A DNA stretch of 64,000 nt, taken from positions 167,520,445 to 167,584,444 of the forward strand of contig OY998176.1 of NCBI GenBank assembly GCA_963921935.1, written 5' to 3'. This document shows positions 34,101 to 44,474 of the stretch, in pieces; the first letter of the stretch is position 1, and each line of letters opens with the position of its first letter. The DNA comes from Galeruca laticollis (taxonomy: Eukaryota; Arthropoda; Insecta; Coleoptera; Chrysomelidae). Position numbers and translations under genes: made by a program. The notes beneath the pieces are model-generated. The model searched no databases. It saw only the letters and a program-made list of their open reading frames with translations, and was not told where the DNA came from.

Positions 34101-35849
34101 CTCGCTTATACGCAGATGACCTGGTAGTTTATTGTTAAGACAAAAATACCACTCTAATGATAAATATATTTCAATCTTTTCTCACACAATTAGAACAATG
34201 GTCTCAGCACACCGGCTTCAAATTCTCAGTTTCAAAGCCGAAAGGAGTACTATTTTCTAAAAGGATTCCAGAATCTTATCCAAAACTCACTATATGCGAT
34301 GAAGTTATTTCATCCAAACCATCTGTTAAATTTCTCGGAATGTGGTTGGACCAAAAACTTTTTTGGAAGGAACATATAAAGCAAACCATATTATCATGTC
34401 ATAAAAGGCTAAACATAATAAAGACATTAAGTAACAAACACTGGGGATCTGATTATAACATGCTGCTAACTATTTACAGAAGATTAATAAGATCTAAAAT
34501 AGACTATGGATCAATTGCTCACGCCTTTGCATCTAAAACAACATTAAAATTACTTGATACTGTTCATTACCATGGGCTTAGAGTTGCTCTTGGAGCTTTT
34601 AGAACAGTTCCTGTCGATAGTATTCATAGTGAAACGGGTGAACCTCCTATACATTATCGAAGAATGTATCTAACATTGTCATATGCTACCTCAATTGCAT
34701 CGAATAAAAACAAGCCCCTTTATAATAACACCTTCACCAATAAATATCTACATCACTTCAGCAATAAGCCCCAAACAGCTAAACCTTACTACGAAAGGAT
34801 AAGAATATTCCTAAATAATTGGGACATTCAATTTTCTCCTGTATTTCCTGTAGACTTGGATCATCCTCCAACCTGGACCATCAAAACCCCTAGTGTTAGT
34901 ACAGCACTAAGTATATTTAACAAATACGAAGTAAACTCAGCAATATTAACGAACAAATTTAATTTAATTTCAGAACAGCAATACAGTGACTGCAATGAAA
35001 TGTGAAACAGGGGTAGGGGCTGCAATTGTAAATTCGGGGAATATTTCCTAATACAGACTTCCTTCCAGCCTCAGTATTTTCTCTGCTGAACTTCTTGCAT
35101 TATACAAAGCTCTCCAACTCGCAAACTCGCAGACATTTTCAAACAGCCTCATTATTAGCGACTCCCTCAGTGCTTTGAAAAGTTTGCAGCAAATATACCA
35201 ACAAAATCCTATTTGAAAACTAATAAAGGCTGAATTACTGGAAGCTGATTTGAATTCTAGAAGCGTTAAGTTTATATGGATATCATCGCATATTGGAATC
35301 AAAGACAACGACAAAGCAGATGCTGGTGCGCGTGACGCGATCTTTAATATTAATTTGGAAAGTGATTGTCGAAGCGTTGCTAGTGATTTAAAAGCATTAT
35401 TTAAAATGAAAGTGTATAGTGCGTGGGAACGAGAGTGGTCGAGTTCCAGATCAAAGCTTAGGGAAGTAAAGAGTAATATATCTCCATGGCAACCTACTAC
35501 TAAAAATAGGAAAATACAAGTTATATTAACGCGGCTTCGACTGGGTCACTCAAGATATACCCGTTCCTATTTATTCACAAATAGTGAACCCCCGATGTGT
35601 AATACGTGTAATGTCGTAGATAGCATAAAACATGTCCTTATTGCATGTCCAAAATACACAGTCGAACGAGCAACAAATAATTTTCCAAACAGTTTGGAAG
35701 CTCTCCTCCGAAAAGACTGTCAATATCATAGGCGAATCATAGACTATTTAAAATCTATAAACTTATTGTATGAGATCTAACGGTATTATATTATTGTATT
35801 GTCGCTAATAACCTTTTGGTGGATGCGACATGTTTCAATTAAAAAACAA
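34101..35849 (+). mobile_element. I-like LINE inserted in the RTE-like LINE
   Basis: A 5'-truncated LINE in opposite orientation to its host element. It is flanked by AACTTCAAGG at 34091-34100 and 35850-35859, a 10-bp target-site duplication, and has an A-rich 3' end (AAAAAACAA, about 35841-35849). The reading of the host LINE is continuous across the two junctions, which fixes the insertion limits. Confidence 0.92.
34110..35780 (+). pseudogene. I-like LINE ORF2 fragment: RT end, RNase H, zinc motif
   Basis: Starts inside RT motif C (YADDLVVYC near 34105), with a TAA at 34136. It continues as a thumb/connection domain in 34157-35005 (KFLGMWLDQKLFWKEHIKQT, SKIDYGSIAHAF). An RNase H domain follows across a frameshift at about 35005-35250: an acidic C-x-E position in TAELLALYKAL, SDSLSALKSL (acidic D), then FIWISSHIGIKDNDKADAGA (His and final Asp). 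The C-terminus has MCNTCNVVDSIKHVLIACPKY, a CCHC-like zinc motif, and ends YLKSINLLYEI at 35780. The order RT, RNase H, zinc motif is that of I-clade LINEs. Dead through truncation, one stop and frameshifts. Confidence 0.87.
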
Positions 35850-35859
35850 AACTTCAAGG

Positions 35860-36900
35860 TGTGGCTCATAAGTGCAATGGTTCGATAATCTGAGCATTCT
35901 CTTGGATTCGGATTCTTTGGTATGAGCACAAAAGTGGATGACAGCCACTGTTTAAGAATTTCTCCCTCATTGCAAATGCGGTTAAAGAGATCCAGAATAA
36001 TATCAACCACCTCCTCGTCAAAGAGTGTGATAAGCTCTATGGGTATCCGATCAGGACCAGCAGCCTTACCGGGTTTCATAGTTTCCAGGGAATAAACTAT
36101 TTCTGATCTTAATATTTTTAAGTGCATAATGCTTGATTCTAAGACCGGTTTTGTGGGACTTTCATCTTTCAAATTTGTCCCCAATGTCAGTTATTATACG
36201 CCCATTTGTATCCTTGATAGTATTACTAGCTGCCTTGACTCTGTTACATCCAGCCATTCCCTTTTTTTTTGTGCATGTGAAAGCTGTCAATTTTATTTTC
36301 TAGTACTTCTATTTCCTAACAGGTATTCTTCTTTTGCTTCCTTAATTTTTCTCTGTACTACTTTATTTAGTGTCCTGTACTCATCTTTGTTGCCTTTGCT
36401 CTTTATCCTTTCCTCCATAAAATCTAGAATTTCTGATGTCATCCAGAGCTTTTTTTTAGTTCTTTTGCTTCTTAGAAATTTTTCAGCTATTATTCCTAGC
36501 TCTGTTTGTATTTGCTTCCACTTTTCATCTACACTAACTTCATCTGATGCACCAATATCTCTCATATATTCGTTAACCTCTTTCTTAACTGTGTCATGGA
36601 TTTTAGAGTTCTTAAGGAGTTTTGTTATCCTTTTCATCCTTATACTGAGTTATCTATAACTGGCTTGTGGTCGGAATGGATGTCAGTACTCGGGTAGGTT
36701 TTAGCAGATTTGACTGAGTTCTTATTGTGATTATTAATGAGGATGTAATCCATTTGGTTTCTAGCTCTATTTCCAGGGTTGTTCGCAGGGGATTTCCAGG
36801 TGTACAATCTTTTCTAGATTTCCCTCATCTCCTGTTTGCTCCTTAATCAACTTATCCAATCATCTGTAGAAGCCACACACTGATGTTTTCTGTGGTATAT
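35860..36900 (-). pseudogene. RTE-like LINE ORF2, 5' part: endonuclease C-terminus and RT fingers
   Basis: From right to left: an endonuclease C-terminal block readable as IHSDHKPV (near 36690; the S-D-H is a conserved catalytic motif of APE-type endonucleases), preceded by LYTWKSPANNPGN-like sequence near 36800. A linker follows with RSKRTKKKLWMTSEILDFME (about 36480-36410) and then the RT fingers GKAAGPDRIPIELITLF (near 36050). The segment ends ECSDYRTIALMSHTLK at 35860, where the inserted LINE interrupts the next codons. Stops and frameshifts occur between blocks (for example 36184-36293). Confidence 0.8.
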
Positions 36901-38146
36901 AAACCTATTCTCTTCTGCCTTCTCGAGGCAAAAGAGGGATAAGAGTGGCTTGTCCAGAAACACAAAAATATATGATGACATAGGAATATAACCGAAATAT
37001 TAGATATAACAGACTCACCAAAATGATGGAAATTCAAACAAAACATCTGATTGGATGAATAATTCCGGAAGCAGTGATTATATATGATTGAAAATACAAG
37101 AAATTAAATGTAATAACTAGCGGACCAAAGAAATAGGAATTAGGATAATATAATTGAACATGAATAAAACAAAAGTAATGATAGCGAAATGTATCTTAAA
37201 AAAAACGAGAAAATGAACAAATAAAATAAAAAAGGTATAGAATATGGAAATCACGTGTGATATCTGGAAATTTTGCTGACAAAAAATAGGAGCCAAATTG
37301 ACAAAAATCGACGGGATTATATAGTGGGCGAAATGAAATAATTCTGGGACAAAGATATATCGATATGAAAATGAAGAAAAAATCTGTAATTGAATGACAA
37401 TACTAATAATTACATATGCCAATGAGAATTGGACACTATAGATGCACAATGAAATTAGAATATTTAAGGAGAATAGTAGACAAGGTTAAGGTAAATAGAT
37501 GCAGAAATCACGAAATATAAGTAAAATCAAAGCAGAACCCATAATGAGAAAAATACATTTAATCAGAATGAAGTCGGGAATAATAACAATTAAAGAAATT
37601 GAAGCAGTAAGAAAAAGAGGAAAGAGAATCAGAGAGGAGAATGGATGAATCGAATAAAGAAAGATAAAATAAAAGTATGGAAAAAATGAAAACAATAGCA
37701 AAGAATAGGAAAAAGAACAAATGGAACAACAAGACGATACATGAAAAAGTTAAAGGGGAGGAGAAAAATGTAGTTATTTCTGTTTGTAGTTCGACAAAAC
37801 GATTGAAACGCATGTTTCACCAGATATTTCAAACACTTAGAGTAAAACAAATGAATGGAGATTTGGTTGGTTTCTCAAAATACGCGCAGTGGAATATGTT
37901 CCAAATGTTGAAAATGAGACATATGTGCTGTTCTGTATAACTTCATTTCACAATAAATGACAAACAAAAATGGAAAAAAGTGATCTGCTTATGATTGACA
38001 TTTATATTTCTCGCAGTTTATACGAAAGTGTTAATTTCAGATAAACATAAAAAATCTAAAACAATTATGATTGCGTTGTATGTAAAATGATTATTTGCGA
38101 GTAATTTTCGAATTAACTACTTAATCGAAAAAAAAAGTATACTCAC
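36901..38146. other. Intron sequence with a possible LINE relic
   Basis: No intact gene. The plus strand is purine-rich. At about 37400-37470 it reads YANENWTL and EIRIFKENSR, resembling the post-RT region of a LINE, with a basic stretch near 37600-37700. This could be an old plus-strand LINE end (roughly 37080-37700). The minus-strand open frames here are hydrophobic and low-complexity. Confidence 0.35.
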
Positions 38147-38370
38147 ATGATGGTGAACTGTAGCGCCTGCGGGCTGCAGTTGGGAGTCCAATGTCTTGTC
38201 AGTAGATAGTCAAAGGTAGGAGCGTACCGGCACTTGTGGATGGAGTGCCGGATGGACCAGAGTGGCATGCTGAAGGGCTGCACCTGGTAACTCTGCAGCT
38301 GCTGCAGCGCTGTATGCCAACGGATGGTGCCATAATTCTGGGCCGCCAGGAAAGAATGGCGTACCCAAAT
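38147..38370 (-). CDS. cpo: couch potato orthologue, exon with internal TGA
   Basis: A 224-bp exon of high GC content. The acceptor ACTTTTCAG ends at 38371; the donor is CATCAT|GTGAGT, with the last exon base at 38147. The exon enters with two bases of a split codon and then reads LGTPFFPGGPELWHHPLAYS, an Ala-run, ELPGAALQHATLVHPALH and PQVPVRSYL, then TGA (38212-38210). The PFFPGGPELWHHPLAYS block is what I remember from insect CPO after its first RRM. Beyond the TGA the frame stays open for 21 codons (LSTDKTLDSQLQPAGATVHHH; here 21 residues are split: LSTDKTLDSQ and LQPAGATVHHH) to the donor, in phase 0, matching the next exon. A weaker alternative donor CCG|GTACGC (38228/38227) also lies in phase 0 before the stop. 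CPO is a nuclear RNA-binding protein; upstream exons with RRM1 are outside what I can see. Confidence 0.8.
38207..38212 (-). promoter_or_regulatory. cpo: Candidate stop-codon readthrough site (TGA CTA)
   Basis: On the minus strand the stop TGA is followed directly by CTA. UGA-CUA is an established leaky-stop context in animals. The open frame after it and the matching splice phase make readthrough into the second-RRM exon possible. Whether it happens cannot be seen from DNA alone. Confidence 0.6.
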
Positions 38371-40126
38371 CTGAAAAGTATACTGCCATTTAGGTGACAA
38401 TCAGCTCTTGGTCGGAATGGAAACGATTGGTAAGTAATACGGTTTAATTATTAGTTGGATCTAAATGTTAGTAAATGTATATTAAAAAGCATCACAAACT
38501 AAAAACTTATAAAGATGTTCTTATTATGTTCCAAAAACAACGTTTAACTTCTTCTCTTTCCCTATTCTGATTCACCTTCTAACCTTGAAGGTATTGGAAG
38601 ATCGTATCCGATTGTTACTTGCATTCATGATAATTTTCCTTTTGTGTTCCTTCGTTTAATCACCCGATCCATCTTCCATTTTCTTCTTTAGGATACTCTT
38701 CATACCATTTCAGATGTTATTGAGTCACTCAAAAACAGATAAATGCTTCAAGTCTTTTTAAAATCAGATTTATTTCAGTTTTTCTTATTGATCCTTGCAG
38801 CAATTCCTGTTTGGATGCTGTTAATGTCGCTGTTAGATTTTTTATCCATATCCACTCTCGTATATAATTTCTGGTCCAATTATGATGTAATGTGTAATGT
38901 AAAATTTTGTAGTGTCTAGTTTTTTTAAACATCAAAGTTAATATTTATTTCTATTTCTTGTAGTTTCCAACTTGAGTTATTTCCGGATTGATTTTTATTG
39001 TTACACATGTTTTAGGTGTATTTCTATGTTTTATTACCATTTTTTTATCGTTTTCCAGTAACAAGTAGTCGTAGTAGCAGTGAAATATGTATACTGGTAC
39101 TGCACTTGAATCTGTGGTATAAGATAAATGAAGTGAAGATCTGAAAATTTGTAACACACTAAAACAAAAATACTTGAAAAAATCGCATAATGCTTACCAA
39201 ACCAAAGATCGATTTTTCTCATTCTTATTTTTTGGAAATATTTTTGTTACTAACAAATATAATATTAATACACGTATACAATGCAGAGTGAAGTCTTTGA
39301 AATATTGTCAACATAGCTAAAGTATGAAGTTGTCACTGGCTATAATCCCTCCAAAAACAGGTTTCTTGGATATTACTTATCAAACCAAGCATTCGTTTCA
39401 ACGTTTTTTTTTCTATCAAAAAGCAATATTTCATCAACATACGAATTTTTCATTCTTTTATTGTTGAAAAAATTGGTTTTGGAAAAACTACCGCAAAATT
39501 TCAACCAAATGTCAAGTCGTCATCGTCATACAATTTTCAAAGCTAACTTCTCAAAGTGAGTACAAAAATATATCTACTCTCTATGTGCGACACCATAATA
39601 TATCTAAAGTAATATCTTTATTATCTGAAGAAATGAATTGAAAAGAAAATTCTATCAAGTGATTCATTCTAAATAAAATCCAATATGCATCACTTGGGGA
39701 TTCCAGCGAATAAGTACAACAAAGTATTTACTAAACTTTGTAAGGAGTTTGAAAACAGTTTTTATAATTCTTCTTACAGAACAACAATGAATCACTTTGA
39801 GGTTTACTTGATTTATATTACGAATTATTTGTAGTTTAGCACAAATTCTGAGATAAATTAATATTTTTTGTTGTTATAACATAGAATCATTATTTAATGA
39901 GTAAAGGAAATTTACTTTGTTAAATGACACTAAGCGATTCTAAATAATTCTACAATATAATGAAAAAAAATCATAATAATTATAAAAAAAATGCAATTTT
40001 TTCGATATTAGTAAATATCATCGTCAGAATGATAGAAGTTGCATTTTATGTGATGCCTACTTGATGTTTTATAATTATTTTTTGCTAGACCAAGAAGTGA
40101 TTTACCATGTTATTGACTAAATATAT
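38371..40126. other. AT-rich non-coding stretch
   Basis: Upstream intron of the presumed cpo gene. No coding signal; short frames (38729-38935, 38951-39157) look random. Confidence 0.5.
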
Positions 40127-40485
40127 ATGAATAGACAAAAGAAGAAGATATGATATTACAAATATTAAAGCTTAGATATTATTAGCACTATGGGGATATC
40201 CTGGATATATTTTTCCCGTTTAAGACCAGTATAACTTTGCAATGATATAGGAATCCAGGAGAACTATTTCTGCTGATCTTTACAATTAGTACTTAAGAAG
40301 ACAGTTTAGTTTAATAGTGGAAAACTCCCTAGGTTTATATGTTCATTGACGTCTTCCTATTGTGGGTCTCTTAAGTGTCTTCTAATTTCTAAATGGGAAA
40401 AACATATCCAGGATATCCCCATTGGGCTAATAACATCTAAGCATTAATATTTGTAATTTGTTTTTCTATTCATATACAGGGTGGG
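40127..40485. mobile_element. MITE-like element with about 80-90 bp inverted arms
   Basis: The left arm (from about 40127: ATATATGAATAGACAAAA, then TATTACAAATATTAAAGC and GGGGATATCCTGGATAT) is mirrored on the right (ATATCCAGGATATCCCC near 40405, then AATATTTGTAAT and CTATTCATATA near 40475). The centre of about 180 bp is non-coding. Size and structure fit a miniature inverted-repeat element; the family is unknown. Confidence 0.7.
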
Positions 40486-40600
40486 GCACCACATACAGCA
40501 CGGAATCTGGTGGCCAAACCATAACAATTTAAAAAAAATATGGTGATATGCATATGTGTAGGTCATTAAGAGCTACATTTACAAAAAAAATTTATAAATA
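40486..40600. repeat. Mariner-type terminus, related inverted to 52600-52745
   Basis: Begins CAGGGTGGGGCACCACATAC next to TA. The stretch GGCCAAACCATAACAATTT and AAGAGCTACATTT recur inverted near 52735-52660. A further CAGGGTGTTCCAAAAAGGGC end lies at about 40770. These are Tc1/mariner-style tips whose elements are no longer clear. Confidence 0.5.
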
Positions 40601-41239
40601 TACAGGTTGGTTTTATGGTATTCGAAATATCTCGGCTTTTCTCGAAATATAGTACATATGTCGCAAAAAATAGAATAACGGTTAAACGGGTAGGAATACC
40701 ATAATTGCTTTGGATCAGTTTTTTTGTGGCCTATACTATTTGCAATATTTAGGATTATGTATGAATGTACAGGGTGTTCCAAAAAGGGCCAAATATTAGG
40801 GACTCCTGCTAACTTCAAAAACTTGCTTATCTTAAATAGAACACACGTTATTTTTTTATCCGGATCGATACAGTGAACGATTCTCTTTCAACCGGTATAG
40901 GGGGTATTTTTTACGTAATCACTAGAAAACATATTCAAAGTCAGCTATGTGTCTCTCTCTTATGTTATAAAGCAGTAAGTAGTAGGCTGTGTATTATTCG
41001 AAGCAATACTTGAAACGTCAAATTTATTGTCAATGTTATGTCTAGTTGTTGCTATTCTCCATGAAGCTCCTCATAAATACCACATTTCACATTAGTTCCT
41101 TCGATTGACTAAAAAACGCATTAGCCTGAATTTATCAATTTTTTTAAATTATTTTCATGTTGTCTTACATATTTGGACCTGACAAGAAAACGTTTTTATA
41201 TTTTAACGTAAAACCAGGTGAGATAAATAGATTTATAGT

Positions 41240-41773
41240 CGATATTTTTAAAAAAATGGTTAATTGTTGTTAGCGCTCATTTAGTTAATATAGTCAGTTG
41301 AATCGAATTATGGGTTACCATCGACGTTCCAGCAGGAACAGCGGTACCGTAGTTCATTATTGGAGATATGGTATAGTGAAGGGCCGTCAACCCCGATGGA
41401 GAGGGTGTGACCGACCCAGAAGAACAACAGAGCTTGAGGATCGACGGTGCGGTTATTAGCCCTAGCCTAGAGACCGCAATAGCAAACAAGGTAAGTGGAA
41501 GATGTTTTTCTGGATGAAATTGGACACATATTTACGATGCGTTCAGTATAACGCTGAATTCGCTCTTTTGCTTTGCAGCCTTATCACCGGAGGTTAATCT
41601 TACCTTTATCAAATATTCACAGTGCTCGCAGACTAGAATGGTGCAATGAACAAACTAATTGGGAAGACGAATGAATAAAGTCGTTTTCTCAGACGAGTCT
41701 GTATTTTGTTTATGAACATGCAGAAAATTCAGACACCGCTGGAAAAACTTAAGACCATATCAAAAATCGCATA
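41240..41773 (+). pseudogene. Tc1-like transposase relic, interrupted by the BEL element
   Basis: Broken reading with VHYWRYGIVKGRQPRWRGC near 41350 (the G-R-P-R hook between two helix-turn-helix parts of Tc1 transposases), then TELEDRR. Near 41620-41720 it reads ARRLEWCNEQTNW and, after a stop, FSQTSLYFVYEHAENSDT, the region of the first catalytic Asp (normally FSDESxF; here the Asp appears lost). The BEL/Pao element inserts at 41774-41778 (TCAGT). The continuation after 50275 is too short and decayed to follow. No TIRs assigned. Confidence 0.5.
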
Positions 41774-41778
41774 TCAGT

Positions 41779-42277
41779 TGTTATAAAACAGTTTATAACA
41801 TTTTAGTTCATTCAATTACCACTACCAGTTAAACGCATTCATCTCTATCAGTAGTGTCTGTGTTCTTTTGATCGTAGATAGTGTGCTTAAAAAATATGTC
41901 AGTTTGGTAACAACTGTAACTGTCACTGTCATCCGCTTTTTAAATAGAATTCTTTTGCCGACTCAAAAAGGTAAGAAATGCAAGTAATTCAGAGAACTGT
42001 CACCTGTTCGATTAAGGTAATAATTTTTTTTATATTAAGAAAGATAATACGGGTTAATGCAACCAGACGCATACGTTAACGATTGTTATTGTTGAAAACT
42101 AATTATAAAAAAATATTCGTCAACAGTTTATTTCCATTACCTTGGGGAATTTGGGAAGGATTACTTCAGTTCCAGTGCTGGTTGTCTACGTCCATGTATA
42201 TTGAAGGATTGGTATGCAAGTGCATATGATTTAATTTCTATAATGTATTGGATTGGGAAGTTAGCCCAACCCGTTCA
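41779..42277 (+). repeat. 5' LTR of the BEL/Pao element
   Basis: TGTTATAAAACAGTTTATAA at the start, ending CCGTTCA. Same length as the 3' LTR, with roughly 20-25 differences by eye, so the insertion is neither new nor very old. Confidence 0.93.
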
Positions 42278-42281
42278 TATT

Positions 42282-42299
42282 TGATCCTATCGAGCCGGA
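42282..42299 (+). other. Primer-binding site, tRNA-Tyr-like
   Basis: TGATCCTATCGAGCCGGA lies five bases after the 5' LTR. It is complementary to the 3' end of insect tRNA-Tyr as I remember it (TCCGGCTCGAAGGACCA), with one mismatch and one extra base. Confidence 0.55.
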
Positions 42300-42794
42300 C
42301 GTGTCCTTCACAACATCCTATTTCAACTTGAATAAAACTACCAGTCAGCAGTTAGTTACAAGAGATTGTCCGCAGAAAGTATTCCAGAAAGAAGAAAAGA
42401 TCCAGTTTTACCAGTCTTTCTGCCTTTTATAAAAATACATTGACATTCCTATGTGCACTATTTAGATTTAGATTGAAATTTTTATATTTTTTAATGGGTT
42501 TCGTCTGGTTTGCAGCCGTTAAGGTAATTTATTAGTTCGAATTATTATCTCTCATCATTTTTCTTCGAGAGTGTGTTAATTCAAGAAATTGACAAATTCA
42601 ATTCAGTTTCATTATTGTATATAGTACGTGTAAAATTAACAAAAAACATTTTGTTTCCGGATAGACAAGCGTCAATCCTTTGAGTTCATTCATTTTCAGA
42701 ATTTCACTGTTAACTTTGAACAATTTCATATTGCTTTTCTTCATATTGTACGAACGAACAAACTTATCTCATTAGAACTATTTTTTCATTTACT

Positions 42795-44474
42795 ATGGAA
42801 CAGTTGATGAAGTCACGGGCATATGTTAAAGGTGCAATTACTCGTTGTAGTAATTGGATTGACAGTCACTTAGATTCAGCATTAAATGCATTTGTTCTTG
42901 AAGAAAGAATTAAGAAACTAGATGAAAGTTTAATTAAATATTCTGACCTTCAACAAAATATTCAAAAGTTCAATTTGGATAATTCTGACACAGAAGATAG
43001 TTCATTGTTGAAGACATTGTTTGTAATATGATAGGAAGGTTAAGAGAAAAAATTCATTCACTTCAGGCCCCTCAGGTCAATACACTACAACAATCTACTA
43101 GATCAGAAAATTGCCCGAATTTAGGAATTAAACTTCCTGAAATTTCCATTCCGCCCTTTTCAGGTGAATACCGAAAATGGATTTCTTTTTCACAGCTGTT
43201 TTACTCTTTGATTAGGGACAATAGGAGTTTGACTGATATCCAAAAGTTTATCTATTTGATGTCATCTCCGCGGAGAACCTCTAACGTTGATAGAGTCTTT
43301 ACCATTGAGCAATGACAATTTTCAATTAGCATTGATATGACAATGATTTAATTATCATAAATTCGTATTTAAATGACATAGTTGATTTTCCTGTTTTAAC
43401 AAAAGGAACGGCTCAATCAATTAGAGATTTTAAAGTTACAGTAGAGAAAAATGTAGAGTCCTTAAAAAATTTGAAATGTCCAGTAGAACATTGGGATATA
43501 ATTCTGATTAATATTTTAGTTCGTAAATTAGACTTCAATACAAAAAAATATTATTAGTCGATGTTCTTCCTACTTTGAATGAGTTTTTTACCATATTGGA
43601 TTCATATTCAAGTATGTTAGAATCATTGAGTATTAATTCATTCCAAAAGAAAGAATCTTCTTCTAAGCCAGTCAAAAGGGTTTCTATCCATACACAAGCT
43701 TTCAGTAACAGAAAATGTTGGAAGTGCAAAACGTCTAGCCATGATCTATATTCTTGTCCCGACTTCTCCAAAATATCTGTTAATCAAAAGTACGATTTTC
43801 TGAAGTCACAACTGTTGTGTTTTAACTGCATGGGCGGTAAGCATAAAACTGTCGAATGTGGGTCAAAAGGTTGTTCAGAGTGTGGCAAAAAACATCACAC
43901 TTCCCTCCATAGAGATAATGTTCAAGCGCGTAATTCTTTAACTGATTCTAGGGTTCAAAATGAGAATAAGGATTGCTCTCTTGTTTCACATAGGGCAATT
44001 GAAAATAGCTCCAGCTCTGCTTGTCAAGGGACATCCGGACAAAACATTTCCGTTTCAAGTGCCAGAGGAGAACATTCAAAAGATACAACTGTGCAAGGTT
44101 CACAAGCTGAACAGTTGAATGCTATTACATCTAAGAGCTTATTAAATCCCGTGGTTCACACAGTGTCAACAAAATCTGAAACAAATGTAATGTTGGCTAC
44201 TGTTGTTGTAACTATTTATTCGAATACAAATTTTCCTATCCAAGCTAGAATCCTTCTGGATGCTGGCAGTCAAGCGTCATTTATGACAGAGAAACTTGCA
44301 GATAAGCTTAAACTTCAAACTTACAGTGTAACATTACAAGGACAAGGTATCCAAAATATGACATTTCTTTCAAAACAAATGGCTGATATAACTCTTCATT
44401 CCAATGCTACTGATTTCAAAGTCAAAATAAATTGTGGTATTCTACCTTCTATTACTTCCACAGTTCCCAGTTAA
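42795..44474 (+). pseudogene. BEL/Pao gag and protease region
   Basis: Begins MEQLMKSRAYVKGAITRC at 42795. A frame change at about 43028 leads to PEISIPPFSGEYRKWISFS, the hallmark DUF1759-type Gag block. A gap with stops (43315-43575) follows. The frame from 43575 has zinc motifs CWKCKTSSHDLYSCPDF and CFNCMGGKHKTVECG, then an aspartic protease with ILLDAGSQASFMTE near 44245 (DAG where most retroelement proteases have D-S/T-G). Gag forms the particle that packages the RNA; the protease cuts the polyprotein. Two or more frame breaks make this copy defective. Confidence 0.88.

Larger units (their letters stand above)
32527..36900 (-). mobile_element. RTE-like LINE (minus strand), split by a second LINE
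   Basis: It reads from the endonuclease C-terminus near 36900 through the RT to a 3' UTR that ends in a run of about ten A on the minus strand (T-run at about 32527-32536). The coding sequence stops at 35860 and resumes at 34098; the gap is exactly filled by a plus-strand LINE flanked by AACTTCAAGG. Same family as the LINE at 25480-27003. The orientation is that of the cpo gene. Confidence 0.85.

Noticed and set aside
36129..36659. 176-codon plus-strand frame that looks membrane-like
   Set aside because: Antisense of the RTE-like LINE linker region on the minus strand, whose conserved blocks are readable.
37117..37850. Several overlapping hydrophobic minus-strand frames
   Set aside because: They are antisense to a purine-rich stretch; composition alone explains them.
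38143..38400. 85-codon minus-strand frame with many Gln and Trp across the cpo exon
   Set aside because: It is another frame of the exon and crosses its acceptor; the PFFPGGPELWHH frame is the recognisable one and fits the splice phases.
42282..42310. tRNA gene at the PBS
   Set aside because: Only the 3'-end complement is present; no cloverleaf. It is the primer site.
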